Position numbers and translations under genes: made by a program. Below are positions 1-7,472 of a DNA stretch of 64,000 nt, one piece after another. The notes beneath the pieces were generated by a model that saw nothing but the letters and a program-made list of their open reading frames with translations, had not been told where the DNA came from and ran no database searches. Positions within the stretch are counted from its first letter, which is position 1. Each line of letters opens with the position of its first letter. The DNA is from Seonamhaeicola sp. S2-3 (GTDB lineage Bacteria > Bacteroidota > Bacteroidia > Flavobacteriales > Flavobacteriaceae), in NCBI RefSeq assembly GCF_001971785.1, contig NZ_CP019389.1, positions 3,297,001-3,361,000 on the forward strand, in the 5' to 3' direction.

Positions 1-526
1 CAATACCAATAACTCGTAAGCCTAATATTTTAGCTATTTGTCCAACAACACTACCAACAGCACCAGCAGCACCAGAAACTACAATGGTTTCACCAGGTTT
101 AGGTTTTCCTATTTGCGTTAAACCTAAGTAGGCGGTAAGTCCGGTCATTCCTAAAACACCTAAGTAAGCGCTTAACGGTGCTTTAGAGCCATCTACTTTA
201 TTTAAACCTTCACCATTTGAAATTTGTTGAGTTGCCCAATTTAGCATACCTGAAACATAATCGCCAGTATTAAATTTTTCGTTTTTTGAAGCCACTACTT
301 TTGCAACCACACCAGATTGAATAGGTTGGTTTAGCTCAAAAGGAGGGATGTAAGATTTAGCATCGCTCATGCGTCCTCTTAAATACGGATCTACAGAAAC
401 ATAAGCGGCTTCTAAAAGAATTTCTCCTTTAGAAATTGTAAGTTCAGAATCTTCAGTAACAAATTCAAAATTTGAAACTATAGGCTTTCCTTTGGGTCTA
501 TTATTTAATAAAATTGTTTTTATCAT
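1..526 (-). CDS. NADP-dependent oxidoreductase (zinc-independent MDR family), 3' end outside window
   Basis: Reading the reverse strand from the ATG at 526 gives about 175 residues without a stop before the window edge. The product starts MIKTILLNNRPKGKP, has the GroES-like segment DPYLRGRMSD, and further on the Rossmann motif GAAGAVGS of the nucleotide-binding domain. This pattern fits medium-chain reductases acting on enones or quinones (CurA/prostaglandin-reductase type), which use NADPH and lack the structural zinc site. The substrate cannot be read from the sequence. It lies 25 nt after the stop of the NAD(P)-binding gene at 552-1217, so it is probably the last gene of the TetR-headed operon. 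Only the N-terminal half of a normal protein of roughly 330 residues is visible. Confidence 0.85.
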   Translation of the reverse strand, partial: MIKTILLNNRPKGKPIVSNFEFVTEDSELTISKGEILLEAAYVSVDPYLRGRMSDAKSYIPPFELNQPIQSGVVAKVVASKNEKFNTGDYVSGMLNWATQQISNGEGLNKVDGSKAPLSAYLGVLGMTGLTAYLGLTQIGKPKPGETIVVSGAAGAVGSVVGQIAKILGLRVIGI

Positions 527-551
527 GATTTCTTTTAATTCAAGTTTATAT

Positions 552-1217
552 TTAAGTGTTTTTTGATATTTTTTTAATAGCGTTAGAATTGATAATAACA
601 TTAGCTACACTAGTGCTATTGGCTACATTTATCATGGCCTGAGCAATATCTTCAGAAGCGGTGATTTTATATTTTTTAAGTCCCCCAATAAATAAAGGTT
701 GTATTACTTTAAAAACGGCTAATCCAATTTTTTCTAGCGTACGATGTTCTTTACGTTGTCCGCCAATTAATGATGGTCTAAAAATGAAAGTGTTTTTTAT
801 ATTTTGCTTTAAAACATCGCGTTCCATTTCACCTTTAGTTTTATTATAAAACACGGTACTATTTACATTGGCACCTAAAGCCGAAACCACTAAAAATGTA
901 TTTATGTTATTAGCTTTTGATAGTTTTGCAGCAGCTACAGGAATTCCGTAATCTATTTGTTTATAGGTATCTTTATTTGGCGTTTTGGCTTTAGTTGTAC
1001 CTATGCAACAGTAAACTTCATTAGCTTTAAACTGAGACTTAAATTGTTCTAAGTTTAATAAATTGCCAATATATTGAGAAACCTTAGCAGGTAAGCCTTC
1101 TATTTTAGAACGTGAAAACAATTTGATATTGTCATACCGGTTGTCTTCAATTAATTTTTTAAGTAAATGACTGCCAGTTAATCCTGTTGCGCCTAATATG
1201 ATTGCTGTTTTCTTCAT
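552..1217 (-). CDS. NAD(P)H-binding protein of the atypical SDR / HTATIP2-like family
   Basis: The 221-residue product begins MKKTAIILGATGLTGSHL, a GxxGxxG Rossmann motif for NAD(P) binding at residues 9-15. Further on, YCCIGTTKAK and FRPSLIGGQR are typical of the small NAD(P)-binding family related to the TIP30/HTATIP2 oxidoreductases. The protein is cytosolic with no signal peptide. No classical YxxxK catalytic pair is obvious, so enzymatic activity is uncertain. The gene starts 1 nt after the tetR stop codon, which implies translational coupling. It is probably co-regulated with the following reductase in response to the TetR ligand. Confidence 0.8.
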   Translation of the reverse strand: MKKTAIILGATGLTGSHLLKKLIEDNRYDNIKLFSRSKIEGLPAKVSQYIGNLLNLEQFKSQFKANEVYCCIGTTKAKTPNKDTYKQIDYGIPVAAAKLSKANNINTFLVVSALGANVNSTVFYNKTKGEMERDVLKQNIKNTFIFRPSLIGGQRKEHRTLEKIGLAVFKVIQPLFIGGLKKYKITASEDIAQAMINVANSTSVANVIINSNAIKKISKNT

Positions 1218-1218
1218 T

Positions 1219-1803
1219 TTACTTACATACTTTTATACTGCTCCAAGCAGATTGATACGCTTCTTCTAAATGAGTTTCATCTAACTGAAAATCACCACGT
1301 TTTTGAGTAATCATTAAAAATGATAAGGGATTTATTGCATAGGCATATAACAAATAATCAGATAGAGGTTTAATGATGCCTTCCTTTTTGCCACGAGCCC
1401 AAAGATCTAGTAGCGGTTGTAAATGTTTAATACCTTCTTTTCTACTAGCTTCATCAATTATAGGAGTATTGTCACATTGTGCCAAAAACATAGCGTTTTC
1501 ACATTCTTTAAGTTTAAAATCTGCGATACGATACCAAATGAGTTTAAAACCAGCTTCAATAGGCATATCATCTTGATAAGTTTCAAAAGCATAGGCTGTG
1601 TATTTAGCTTTTACTTCTATGTATGTTTGATTGACTAAATCTTGTTTGTTTTTAAAATACAAATAGATTGTAGCAGGCGATACATTGGCCATTTTAGCAA
1701 TTTTACTCATTGGTGTAGCATGAAACCCATTGTTATTAACCAATTGTATGGTTGCTTTAATTAATCTGTTACGCTTGTCTATGCTTTTTTGAAGTTTTGC
1801 CAT
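1219..1803 (-). CDS. TetR/AcrR-family transcriptional regulator
   Basis: The 194-residue protein has an N-terminal helix-turn-helix of the TetR type: residues 1-60 include IKATIQLVNNNGFHATPMSKIAKMANVSPATIYLYFKNK (split here: HATPMSKIAKMANVS, then PATIYLYFKNKQDLV). The C-terminal part is the variable ligand-binding helical domain. It is the first gene of a three-gene unit with an SDR-like and an MDR reductase. Its own upstream region contains an inverted repeat within the promoter spacer (1835-1849), consistent with autorepression. The ligand is unknown; a xenobiotic or acyl-CoA-like inducer would fit the neighbours but this is inference. Confidence 0.92.
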   Translation of the reverse strand: MAKLQKSIDKRNRLIKATIQLVNNNGFHATPMSKIAKMANVSPATIYLYFKNKQDLVNQTYIEVKAKYTAYAFETYQDDMPIEAGFKLIWYRIADFKLKECENAMFLAQCDNTPIIDEASRKEGIKHLQPLLDLWARGKKEGIIKPLSDYLLYAYAINPLSFLMITQKRGDFQLDETHLEEAYQSAWSSIKVCK

Positions 1804-1820
1804 GGTATTAATTATTGGTA

Positions 1821-1849
1821 CAAAGTTATATAAAAATGAATGTTCATTC
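1821..1849 (-). promoter_or_regulatory. tetR promoter with overlapping palindromic operator
   Basis: On the reverse strand the Bacteroidota -7 element TAACTTTG lies at 1828-1821, about 18 nt before the tetR start codon. Just upstream, 1835-1848 reads AATGAATGTTCATT, a perfect inverted repeat with a 2-nt spacer. An overlapping one is GAATG-TT-CATTC at 1838-1849. Such short palindromes between the promoter elements are typical TetR operators. Assignment to this TetR is inference. Confidence 0.6.
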
Positions 1850-1910
1850 TTTTTTTTAACAAAGGTTTAATACAATATTGGGATTGCTGAAATCAAGAAT
1901 GAATTGCAAT

Positions 1911-1944
1911 AAAAAACTCCTATCATTACAATAGGAGTTTTTTT
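1911..1944 (-). terminator. Intrinsic terminator downstream of the outer-membrane protein gene
   Basis: Stem ACTCCTAT (1916-1923) pairs with ATAGGAGT (1931-1938) around a 7-nt loop, flanked by A and T runs on both sides. It ends transcription of the 1983-2840 gene and could act in both directions. Confidence 0.8.
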
Positions 1945-1982
1945 GAGTTTATAATCATGCTAATAAGAACTTAGCGCTCATT

Positions 1983-2840
1983 CTAGCTTCTAGATTTTTT
2001 AAATTTGTAAATCACTCCAAAATTAATTCCGAAAGATGAATAGGGTACTTTCACCGCTAATTCTTTTGATGTATCCGTATTGCCACTAGGTAGCTCATCT
2101 ACATAAGTTGTATTTCTATTGGTTCCTTCTGGTAAATTATCTAAAGAATAAAGACCTTGAACGGCAACTGTACCATCTGGTAAAACCACATTGGTATTAA
2201 ATTCTGTAATTTCAGAATCTTTTCGTTTTAAACTTATACCGTAATATTCAGCCTCAGCAAAAAGACTAAAATTATCATTTAAAGGATATTCATAACCAAT
2301 AGCAGCAATAAACCCTAAAGGGAATTGTCCGTGATAATCTTCAATATAATTAGTTTCAGAATACGAGCCTAATGGCACCCCAAAAGCATCTGCTTCAGCT
2401 TGCGAAAACGTAGCTTTTTGATATACAACAGCTTCGGTTTTTCCGCCTAATTTCACCAAAGCCCCTATACGACCATAAACATTAGGGTTGAATTTATACA
2501 CAAGAGATGTAGCGGCTCCAAAAGCACGAGCTCGTGCAATAGCATCAACTTCATAGCCTGTTAAATTGACTTTAGATACCGTTTGATCTGAACCATGTAA
2601 ATAACCAACACTCAAATCCATACCAATTTTATCATTAAAGAAATAAATGCCTCGTAATTGAGCGTTTAAACCTTCACCATAACTACCATAAGAATTTTCT
2701 GTTCCGCTAGCGGTTTGAGTTTCACCTAATTTCATACCTGCACTTCCTATGGCATAACCACCACTTGCAGAGATTTGAAATTGCGCATATAACGTTGTGC
2801 TTAGAAATAACGTTAAAACTATAATAATTGAATGCTTCAT
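1983..2840 (-). CDS. Outer-membrane beta-barrel protein
   Basis: The 285-residue product has a Sec signal peptide (MKHSIIIVLTLFLSTTLYAQ). It is followed by alternating amphipathic strands such as GIYFFNDKIGMDLSVGYLHG, SLVYKFNPNVYGRIGALVK and FSLFAEAEYYGISLK, and it ends with FGINFGVIYKF. A terminal strand with an aromatic residue near the end is typical of barrels inserted by BamA. No OmpA peptidoglycan domain is present. The gene is monocistronic with its own terminator. Function beyond an outer-membrane barrel cannot be assigned; it may be a porin-like or adhesion-related protein. Confidence 0.8.
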   Translation of the reverse strand: MKHSIIIVLTLFLSTTLYAQFQISASGGYAIGSAGMKLGETQTASGTENSYGSYGEGLNAQLRGIYFFNDKIGMDLSVGYLHGSDQTVSKVNLTGYEVDAIARARAFGAATSLVYKFNPNVYGRIGALVKLGGKTEAVVYQKATFSQAEADAFGVPLGSYSETNYIEDYHGQFPLGFIAAIGYEYPLNDNFSLFAEAEYYGISLKRKDSEITEFNTNVVLPDGTVAVQGLYSLDNLPEGTNRNTTYVDELPSGNTDTSKELAVKVPYSSFGINFGVIYKFKKSRS

Positions 2841-3080
2841 GTTTTAAGATTTCGATTAATAATAAATGAAGATTTAAACTTCAAATAACAATAATTACAA
2901 AGGTACTTTATTTAATATTTTTTGTGTTTAGTTTAACTTAATTATTTTGGTTAAAACAGTAGGTGAGTGGGGGGATTATTTAGGGGTTTAATAATTATTT
3001 ATCTTAGTATTTCTGTGTTTTGAGAGATTTTCTTTAGTTACATTGTTTCCTAAAATATAGCTTAATGAACCGTTAATGAC

Positions 3081-3130
3081 ATATAAAAACACTAGCTTGT
3101 AATTCGTTAACTTGATATAAATGTACTATA
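3081..3130 (+). repeat. Direct repeat copy A, left flank of the RloAB-like cassette
   Basis: This 50-nt stretch aligns with 5569-5629. The first 20 nt share a core CACTAGC-TGT and the last 30 nt match at 27 positions, ending in an identical TATAAATGTACTATA. Copy A lacks 12 nt present in copy B. The pair brackets the two defence genes. Confidence 0.6.
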
Positions 3131-3321
3131 CTGTGGTTAAAAACGAAAGTTTCATTTCCTGATTTTTCTTTTAAAAGTTTTCTTCGATAAAGTAACGACA
3201 AATAAGATAGTAGTAGAATGTGTGTAAAATGTTAATTAAAAACGAAAATATCGTTACAGAATAGGTGTTTTATATATTTTTACATACTTTTATACAAATT
3301 AACAACGATAAACACGATACA

Positions 3322-4665
3322 ATGTTACTTCGATTCAATGTTTCTAATTATCTATCTTTTAACGAAATAACTGAATTCAATTCTTTTATTGGTGATTATA
3401 GAAGATTTGATAATCACGTCTTTAAACATAAAGATTTAGACATATTAAAGATATGTGCAGTTTATGGAGCCAATGCAACTGGAAAATCAAACTTAATTGA
3501 GGCACTAGTTTACATTAGAGACGCCATTATTAGTGATGATTTATCAAAATTAGGTTTATCTGCATTTAAAGGAAATGAAAAAAAAACTTCTAATTTTGAA
3601 ATTGAGTTTGTTGCTCAGGAAAGTGTTTACATTTATGGATTTGAAGTTCTAAAAGACAAGGTGAAAACTGAATACTTATATTTTTCAGGAATGGGAAAGA
3701 AGGATATTCTAATCTTTGATAGAGAAGTAAATAAAGAGGGTAATAGCCTTATAAATATTAATAAAAAATTTCTAAAATTAAAGAAATATCAAATTTTAAA
3801 GGAGCATTATGAAGAAAAGGTAGAAGCTAATCAATTGTTTCTTAATTTAATTGGAGATGTTGATTTGGGAGATTTATCCATCGAAATAGAGAAAGTTGTC
3901 AGGTGGATTTTACGACTTCAAATTATTTTTCCTACATCAAAGCCTAAATACCTAGTTTCTAATCTAATAAATGAACCATCTTTTATGGAATTCACTACTG
4001 ATATGTTGCGCAGTTTTGATACTGGCATAAAAAAATTGCACATAAAAGAGTTTAGTTTAAAAGATTATTTCGGAGAAGATGATAAAGATATTGTTAGTAA
4101 ATTAACGAAAGATTTAGAGAACAATGACGATGAAGATATTCCTTTAGCAATAGATATGATTGCCACTCTTAAAGAAGATAAACCTATAATAAAAAGACTA
4201 TATGTTGAGCATGTTGGTTTTGGTGAGGATAATTTGTTCTCATTTTTTGAAGAATCAGATGGAACAAAAAGGTTAATAGAATTTATGTCTATGCTATATA
4301 ACTTAGTTGCAAAAGATTTTGAGAATAGTATTTATATAATTGATGAAATAGGTAGAAGTATTCATCCATATTTACTTAAAGAATTTTTATCAAAATTATC
4401 AAAAGAAAAAAACATTAATGGCCAATTGATATTCACGACTCATGAATCTAATCTTTTAGATTTAAATATTTTAAGACCAGATGAAATTTGGTTTGCAGAA
4501 AAAAACAGACAAAAAGGGAATACTGAATTCAAAACTTTAGCTGAGTATAAAAAAATTAGGCCAGATTTGAATATTAGAAAAGGGTATTTGGATGGAAGGT
4601 TTGGAGGAATACCAATACTTGCAAATTTTGATGATTTAAATTGGACAGAATATGCCACCAATTAA
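3322..4665 (+). CDS. AAA-family ATPase of an RloA/AbiLi-like defence pair
   Basis: From the ATG at 3322 the protein is 447 residues and begins MLLRFNVSNYLSF, the usual start of this ATPase family. An in-frame GTG at 3265 would only add a non-conserved tail. Walker A is GANATGKS (residues 49-56), Walker B is IYIIDE ending near residue 342, and the switch histidine lies in IFTTHESN near 374. The ABC/SMC-like fold with a long insert between Walker A and B matches OLD-like/RloA ATPases. These work with a second protein in phage abortive infection or next to restriction systems. It overlaps the following RloB-type gene by 14 nt, so the two are translated together. The pair stands alone between flanking repeats, consistent with horizontal acquisition. 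Confidence 0.88.
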   Translation: MLLRFNVSNYLSFNEITEFNSFIGDYRRFDNHVFKHKDLDILKICAVYGANATGKSNLIEALVYIRDAIISDDLSKLGLSAFKGNEKKTSNFEIEFVAQESVYIYGFEVLKDKVKTEYLYFSGMGKKDILIFDREVNKEGNSLININKKFLKLKKYQILKEHYEEKVEANQLFLNLIGDVDLGDLSIEIEKVVRWILRLQIIFPTSKPKYLVSNLINEPSFMEFTTDMLRSFDTGIKKLHIKEFSLKDYFGEDDKDIVSKLTKDLENNDDEDIPLAIDMIATLKEDKPIIKRLYVEHVGFGEDNLFSFFEESDGTKRLIEFMSMLYNLVAKDFENSIYIIDEIGRSIHPYLLKEFLSKLSKEKNINGQLIFTTHESNLLDLNILRPDEIWFAEKNRQKGNTEFKTLAEYKKIRPDLNIRKGYLDGRFGGIPILANFDDLNWTEYATN

Positions 4666-5290
4666 AGGACCAAATAGAAGCTATAAGAAGGGAGAGCCCT
4701 TTAGAGATGCTAGAAAATTTATTATAATTTGTGAAGGAGAAAGAGAATCTGAATATTTTAGTTATTTTGATAAACAATCTCAAAAGTTAATTATTGAAAC
4801 TATTGCTCCTGTTGGTGAAAATCAAGGTGAATCTGCTCCAAATCATCTTAAAGATAGAGCTTCAGAGTATATAGATGAAAATGGTTGGGATGAAAAATAT
4901 GAGGATCAATTATGGTTTGTTTTAGATGTGGATAGATGGGATAGAACAAGTATTGATTCTCTTTTTCAATTAACTCAACAAACTTCTAATTGGTATATAG
5001 CTATAAGTAATCAATGTTTCGAAGTTTGGCTCTTTTATCATAAAAGTGATATCAAAGTAAATCCAAATAGTTCTGCTCAAATGAAACAACTATTAAATAC
5101 TCAAGTAAAGGGGGGCTATAAATTAGAGGATTATGCACCAAATATTGGAACTGCAACAGTAAACGCAAAGAATATAGACCAAAATGAGGCTGGATATTTT
5201 CCAGATATTGGAGTTACCAAAGTATACAAATTAGGAGAAGAGATTGTAGGTCTTTTAAAAGTTGACAATGGAATTATTAAACTAGTATAA
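4652..5290 (+). CDS. RloB-domain (TOPRIM-like) protein, AbiLii-like partner
   Basis: The 212-residue protein carries the RloB pattern: IIICEGERESEYF at residues 24-36 supplies the acidic residues of a TOPRIM-like motif. FVLDVDRWD near residues 88-96 gives the DxD motif, and SNQCFEVWLFYH near 118-129 is the characteristic CFExWL box. RloB proteins are predicted nucleases working with an upstream AAA ATPase, as in the lactococcal AbiL system and the rloA/rloB genes found near type I restriction loci. No restriction genes are visible here, so it would be a stand-alone two-gene defence module. The start codon ATGCCACC overlaps the 3' end of the ATPase gene. The trigger and target of the system are unknown. 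Confidence 0.88.
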   Translation: MPPIKGPNRSYKKGEPFRDARKFIIICEGERESEYFSYFDKQSQKLIIETIAPVGENQGESAPNHLKDRASEYIDENGWDEKYEDQLWFVLDVDRWDRTSIDSLFQLTQQTSNWYIAISNQCFEVWLFYHKSDIKVNPNSSAQMKQLLNTQVKGGYKLEDYAPNIGTATVNAKNIDQNEAGYFPDIGVTKVYKLGEEIVGLLKVDNGIIKLV

Positions 5291-5312
5291 TTTTAAAATA
5301 TTTAAAATAAAT

Positions 5313-5390
5313 ATGGTCGAGTGGTAAGGACTTATACTGAAAATCTGTAATACGGGAAACTATATCACGAGTTCGGTCCTCGTTCTTTGC
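5313..5390 (+). pseudogene. tRNA-like remnant downstream of the RloB-type gene
   Basis: The stretch has a plausible D-arm (GTC at 5316-5318 pairing with GAC at 5329-5331 around a GAGTGGTAAG loop). An anticodon-loop-like CTGAAAA follows, then a long variable region. A perfect T-arm comes last: ACGAG (5367-5371), loop TTCGGTC, CTCGT (5379-5383). The anticodon stem is mismatched and no acceptor stem can be formed with the flanking bases. I read it as a decayed or chimeric class II tRNA, not a working gene. It could alternatively be a tRNA mimic expressed with the defence pair. Confidence 0.35.
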
Positions 5391-5460
5391 TAAAATACTT
5401 CGATATCTGTATTGGATAATTATTCGCAAGGTTTAATGCTACGAATTTGTGAGTAAAAAT

Positions 5461-5527
5461 AAATTGCCAAAGCAATTTGATTTTTTAAAACAATCGTCCG
5501 TTTGGTAATGGCAATTTGTTACAATTG
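5461..5527. repeat. Inverted-repeat-rich non-coding segment
   Basis: AAATTGCCA at 5461-5469 is the exact reverse complement of TGGCAATTT at 5509-5517, and CAATT/AATTG pairs recur at 5512-5527. It lies between the tRNA-like remnant and the 75-nt hairpin. No open reading frame is present. The 475-nt gap 5291-5765 contains only these elements and a promoter. Confidence 0.5.
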
Positions 5528-5539
5528 GCAATACATGCC

Positions 5540-5614
5540 GCAAATTAACTTTCACATAATTGCTATCGATATAAAACACTAGCGTGTTATTATATCTGCA
5601 ATTAGTTAATTTGC
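5540..5614. repeat. 75-nt long imperfect palindrome (hairpin)
   Basis: Four consecutive paired blocks fold the segment into one stem. GCAAATTAACT (5540-5550) pairs with AGTTAATTTGC (5604-5614), and AATTGC (5558-5563) with GCAATT (5598-5603). GATATAA (5568-5574) pairs with TTATATC (5590-5596), and AACAC (5575-5579) with GTGTT (5584-5588), closed by a TAGC loop. Only small one-sided bulges separate them. It is not followed by a T run, so it is not a simple terminator. It may be a structured RNA, a recombination site or a mobile palindrome. Confidence 0.65.
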
Positions 5615-5629
5615 TATAAATGTACTATA
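5569..5629 (+). repeat. Direct repeat copy B, right flank of the RloAB-like cassette
   Basis: This is the counterpart of 3081-3130 and ends in the same TATAAATGTACTATA. It contains 12 extra nucleotides (5588-5599) that supply much of the right arm of the hairpin described at 5540-5614. The two copies lie about 2.5 kb apart around the defence genes. Confidence 0.6.
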
Positions 5630-5737
5630 ATTTATATTATGTAAAATAGAAGTTTTTAAAACAACTATTCTACCGTATAACTTGTTAAATTACTTTTAAA
5701 TAAATGAGTATGGTTTTTTATTACTAAAATTTGGCGG

Positions 5738-5745
5738 TATATTTG
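5738..5745 (+). promoter_or_regulatory. Bacteroidota -7 promoter element before the VTT protein
   Basis: TATATTTG matches TAnnTTTG exactly and lies 20 nt before the ATG at 5766. No clear TTTG -33 element is seen at the expected 19-21 nt distance. Confidence 0.45.
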
Positions 5746-5765
5746 CATTCGCCTTAAAACCTATT

Positions 5766-6386
5766 ATGAAACCATCAAAAGAAAGAACAAAATCTTCAAA
5801 GTCGCGTTTGCGATTGCTGCATCAGTATTACAGTTATACTGGTTTTTACAGCTTTGTTGGTAAAAGTATTTTAAAGGCTTTACCATATATTATTCTAATT
5901 GTTGTTGGTGTTTACGTATTAAATTCATTTTTTAATATTAATGAAGCTTTGGTTAGGCTTACCGAAACATTGCCTATTTACGGGGTTTTAATTTTCTTTT
6001 TTGTTTCAGAAACTTTTATGGGTTTAATACCGCCAGAACTCTTTATAGCTTGGGCTTCTAAATTAAATCGTCCGTGGCTTTACTTAATGTCTTTGGCTTT
6101 TTTATCTTATTTTGGTGGATTATTGTCTTATTTTATTGGGAAATCTATCACCAGAATTCCTAGAGTGCATAATTATTTGCAGTATAAAATGCAAAAGCAA
6201 CTAAAAAACTCTAAAAAATGGGGTGGTTTATTAATTGTAGCTGGTGCTCTACTACCCTTACCCTTTTCAATTTCTTGTATTGCAGCAGGTATAATAGATT
6301 TTAAATTTAGAGGTGTTGTTATGTTTGGCTCTTTACGGTTGTTACGCTTTGTTATTTATGGTTTAGTTATTTTTAACGTGCTATAA
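5766..6386 (+). CDS. DedA/VTT-type small integral membrane protein
   Basis: The 206-residue protein has a basic N-terminus and about five hydrophobic segments: ALPYIILIVVGVYVL, GVLIFFFVSETFMGLIPPELF, LYLMSLAFLSYFGGLLSYFIG, GLLIVAGALLPLPFSISCIAAG and the C-terminal LRFVIYGLVIFNVL. The pattern ETFxGLIPPE...LSYxGGxLSYxIG...GALLPLPF is that of VTT/DedA-like proteins, which are linked to lipid scrambling and membrane homeostasis. It sits in the inner membrane. It is transcribed alone from a -7 element 20 nt upstream, next to the accessory island. The specific substrate is unknown. Confidence 0.75.
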   Translation: MKPSKERTKSSKSRLRLLHQYYSYTGFYSFVGKSILKALPYIILIVVGVYVLNSFFNINEALVRLTETLPIYGVLIFFFVSETFMGLIPPELFIAWASKLNRPWLYLMSLAFLSYFGGLLSYFIGKSITRIPRVHNYLQYKMQKQLKNSKKWGGLLIVAGALLPLPFSISCIAAGIIDFKFRGVVMFGSLRLLRFVIYGLVIFNVL

Positions 6387-6403
6387 ATAAGTGTTTTAAA
6401 GTC

Positions 6404-6946
6404 TTATTCTTTTTTGTTTAGTAACACATTACCTCTGTATGAAATAGCAGATCTATGCGTGCTTGTAACCCTTAAATCTGTATTTAAATTTGAAAAAACA
6501 CTAAGGTTTATCTGAAATGTTTCTGAACCTTTTTTAACTTCAAAATAATACGTTTGTTTATACTTTTTTGAATCAAAGGACTGCTTAGAAACCAAAGGTT
6601 TCCCTTCAAACTTTATACCAGCATCATCTAAATTATAGCCGCCTCCCATTTGTCTTTCACCAAAATAAGGTAAACTAATAGATAAACTATCTCCTAATAT
6701 TTTAAAATGATTGTAGTTACCAATTAAATTAATAGTTCCTCCTCTACTGTCTTGTGGTAACAAAACACTACTATTATTGATTATTGAAGCACTTAGAGGA
6801 TAAGCAGAATCAAATTCAATAGTTAGAGTATCCATTTCTGCTATGGTATTTAGCTTTTCTAGCTCTTCGGCCGTAGGCATTTTGCCTGATTTGCAACTTG
6901 TTATTGAAACTATAAATAATAGCATTATAAAAATTCTAGTTCCCAT
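6404..6946 (-). CDS. DUF4251-type lipoprotein
   Basis: The 180-residue product starts with a lipoprotein signal peptide, LLFIVSITSC, with the lipidated cysteine at residue 18. The mature part contains LPYFGERQMGGGYNLDDAGIKFEG followed by strands such as KYKQTYYFEVKKGSETFQINLSVFS, which is the pattern of the Bacteroidota DUF4251 family. It is presumably anchored in the outer membrane facing the periplasm. No enzymatic motif is visible and no function is known. It converges on the VTT protein gene with a 17-nt gap and is monocistronic. Confidence 0.78.
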   Translation of the reverse strand: MGTRIFIMLLFIVSITSCKSGKMPTAEELEKLNTIAEMDTLTIEFDSAYPLSASIINNSSVLLPQDSRGGTINLIGNYNHFKILGDSLSISLPYFGERQMGGGYNLDDAGIKFEGKPLVSKQSFDSKKYKQTYYFEVKKGSETFQINLSVFSNLNTDLRVTSTHRSAISYRGNVLLNKKE

Positions 6947-7011
6947 ATTATTTTATTTAGTGCGTTCTTTAAAATTAATTAAAATAATGCTTTAAAAGTG
7001 TTAAAAACATG

Positions 7012-7045
7012 AAAAAGCCGAAACAAATTAATATTTCAGCCTTTT
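7012..7045 (-). terminator. Intrinsic terminator after the EF-G2/coiled-coil unit
   Basis: AAAAAGCCGAAA (7012-7023) pairs with TTTCAGCCTTTT (7034-7045) over 12 positions including two wobble pairs, with a 10-nt loop. On the reverse strand the stem is followed by T residues. It lies 30 nt after the stop of the gene at 7075-7455. Confidence 0.65.
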
Positions 7046-7074
7046 CGGATAGTTTAGTGGGTAATGTGGTATTT

Positions 7075-7455
7075 TTATAACCATTCTCTAAAATAGTCCA
7101 TCATCTCTTCTTTTAAATCGTAATGCATTCTAATGTATGTACGCATATCTTCTTTAAGAGTATGCTGTTCATTTTGAAGTTTACCATCTATATTTTCATT
7201 ATAATCTGTCTTATTAATATTAGCCATTTTATTTCTAATGCGGTGTTTTAATTTAGAAATAGCATCTTTTTCAATCATAATTCTATTTTGAAAATTTTCT
7301 AAAGGAACGGTGGCTCTTTTACCAAATTCACGTTTTGCTATTTCTTCTAATTTTTCTTGAAACGTGTCCATTTCATTAAAATGAAAACGCAATTCTCTTT
7401 TCCAAGTTTCTAAATTAAATTTTAGGTCGCTTAAATAATTTGCTTTCGTTATCAT
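7075..7455 (-). CDS. Conserved-looking coiled-coil protein of unknown function, downstream of EF-G2
   Basis: The 126-residue product is almost entirely helical and highly charged (LNLETWKRELRFHFNEMD-like and HTLKEDMRTYIRMHYDLKEE segments). It has no signal peptide or membrane segment, and it ends MMDYFREWL. I do not recognise a named family. It begins 17 nt after the stop of the EF-G2-type gene and is followed by a terminator, so the two form a two-gene transcription unit. A role as a partner or ribosome-associated accessory of the elongation-factor paralogue is a guess from position only. Confidence 0.65.
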   Translation of the reverse strand: MITKANYLSDLKFNLETWKRELRFHFNEMDTFQEKLEEIAKREFGKRATVPLENFQNRIMIEKDAISKLKHRIRNKMANINKTDYNENIDGKLQNEQHTLKEDMRTYIRMHYDLKEEMMDYFREWL

Positions 7456-7472
7456 GATTTCTATGCGTTAAA

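Noticed and set aside
3265-3321. N-terminal extension of the defence ATPase from GTG 3265
   Set aside because: The family starts at MLLRFNVSNYLSF (3322). The added residues look like untranslated leader.
5540-5614. Integron attC site
   Set aside because: The stem lacks the RYYYAAC and GTTRRRY boxes at its ends, and there is no integron integrase in the window.
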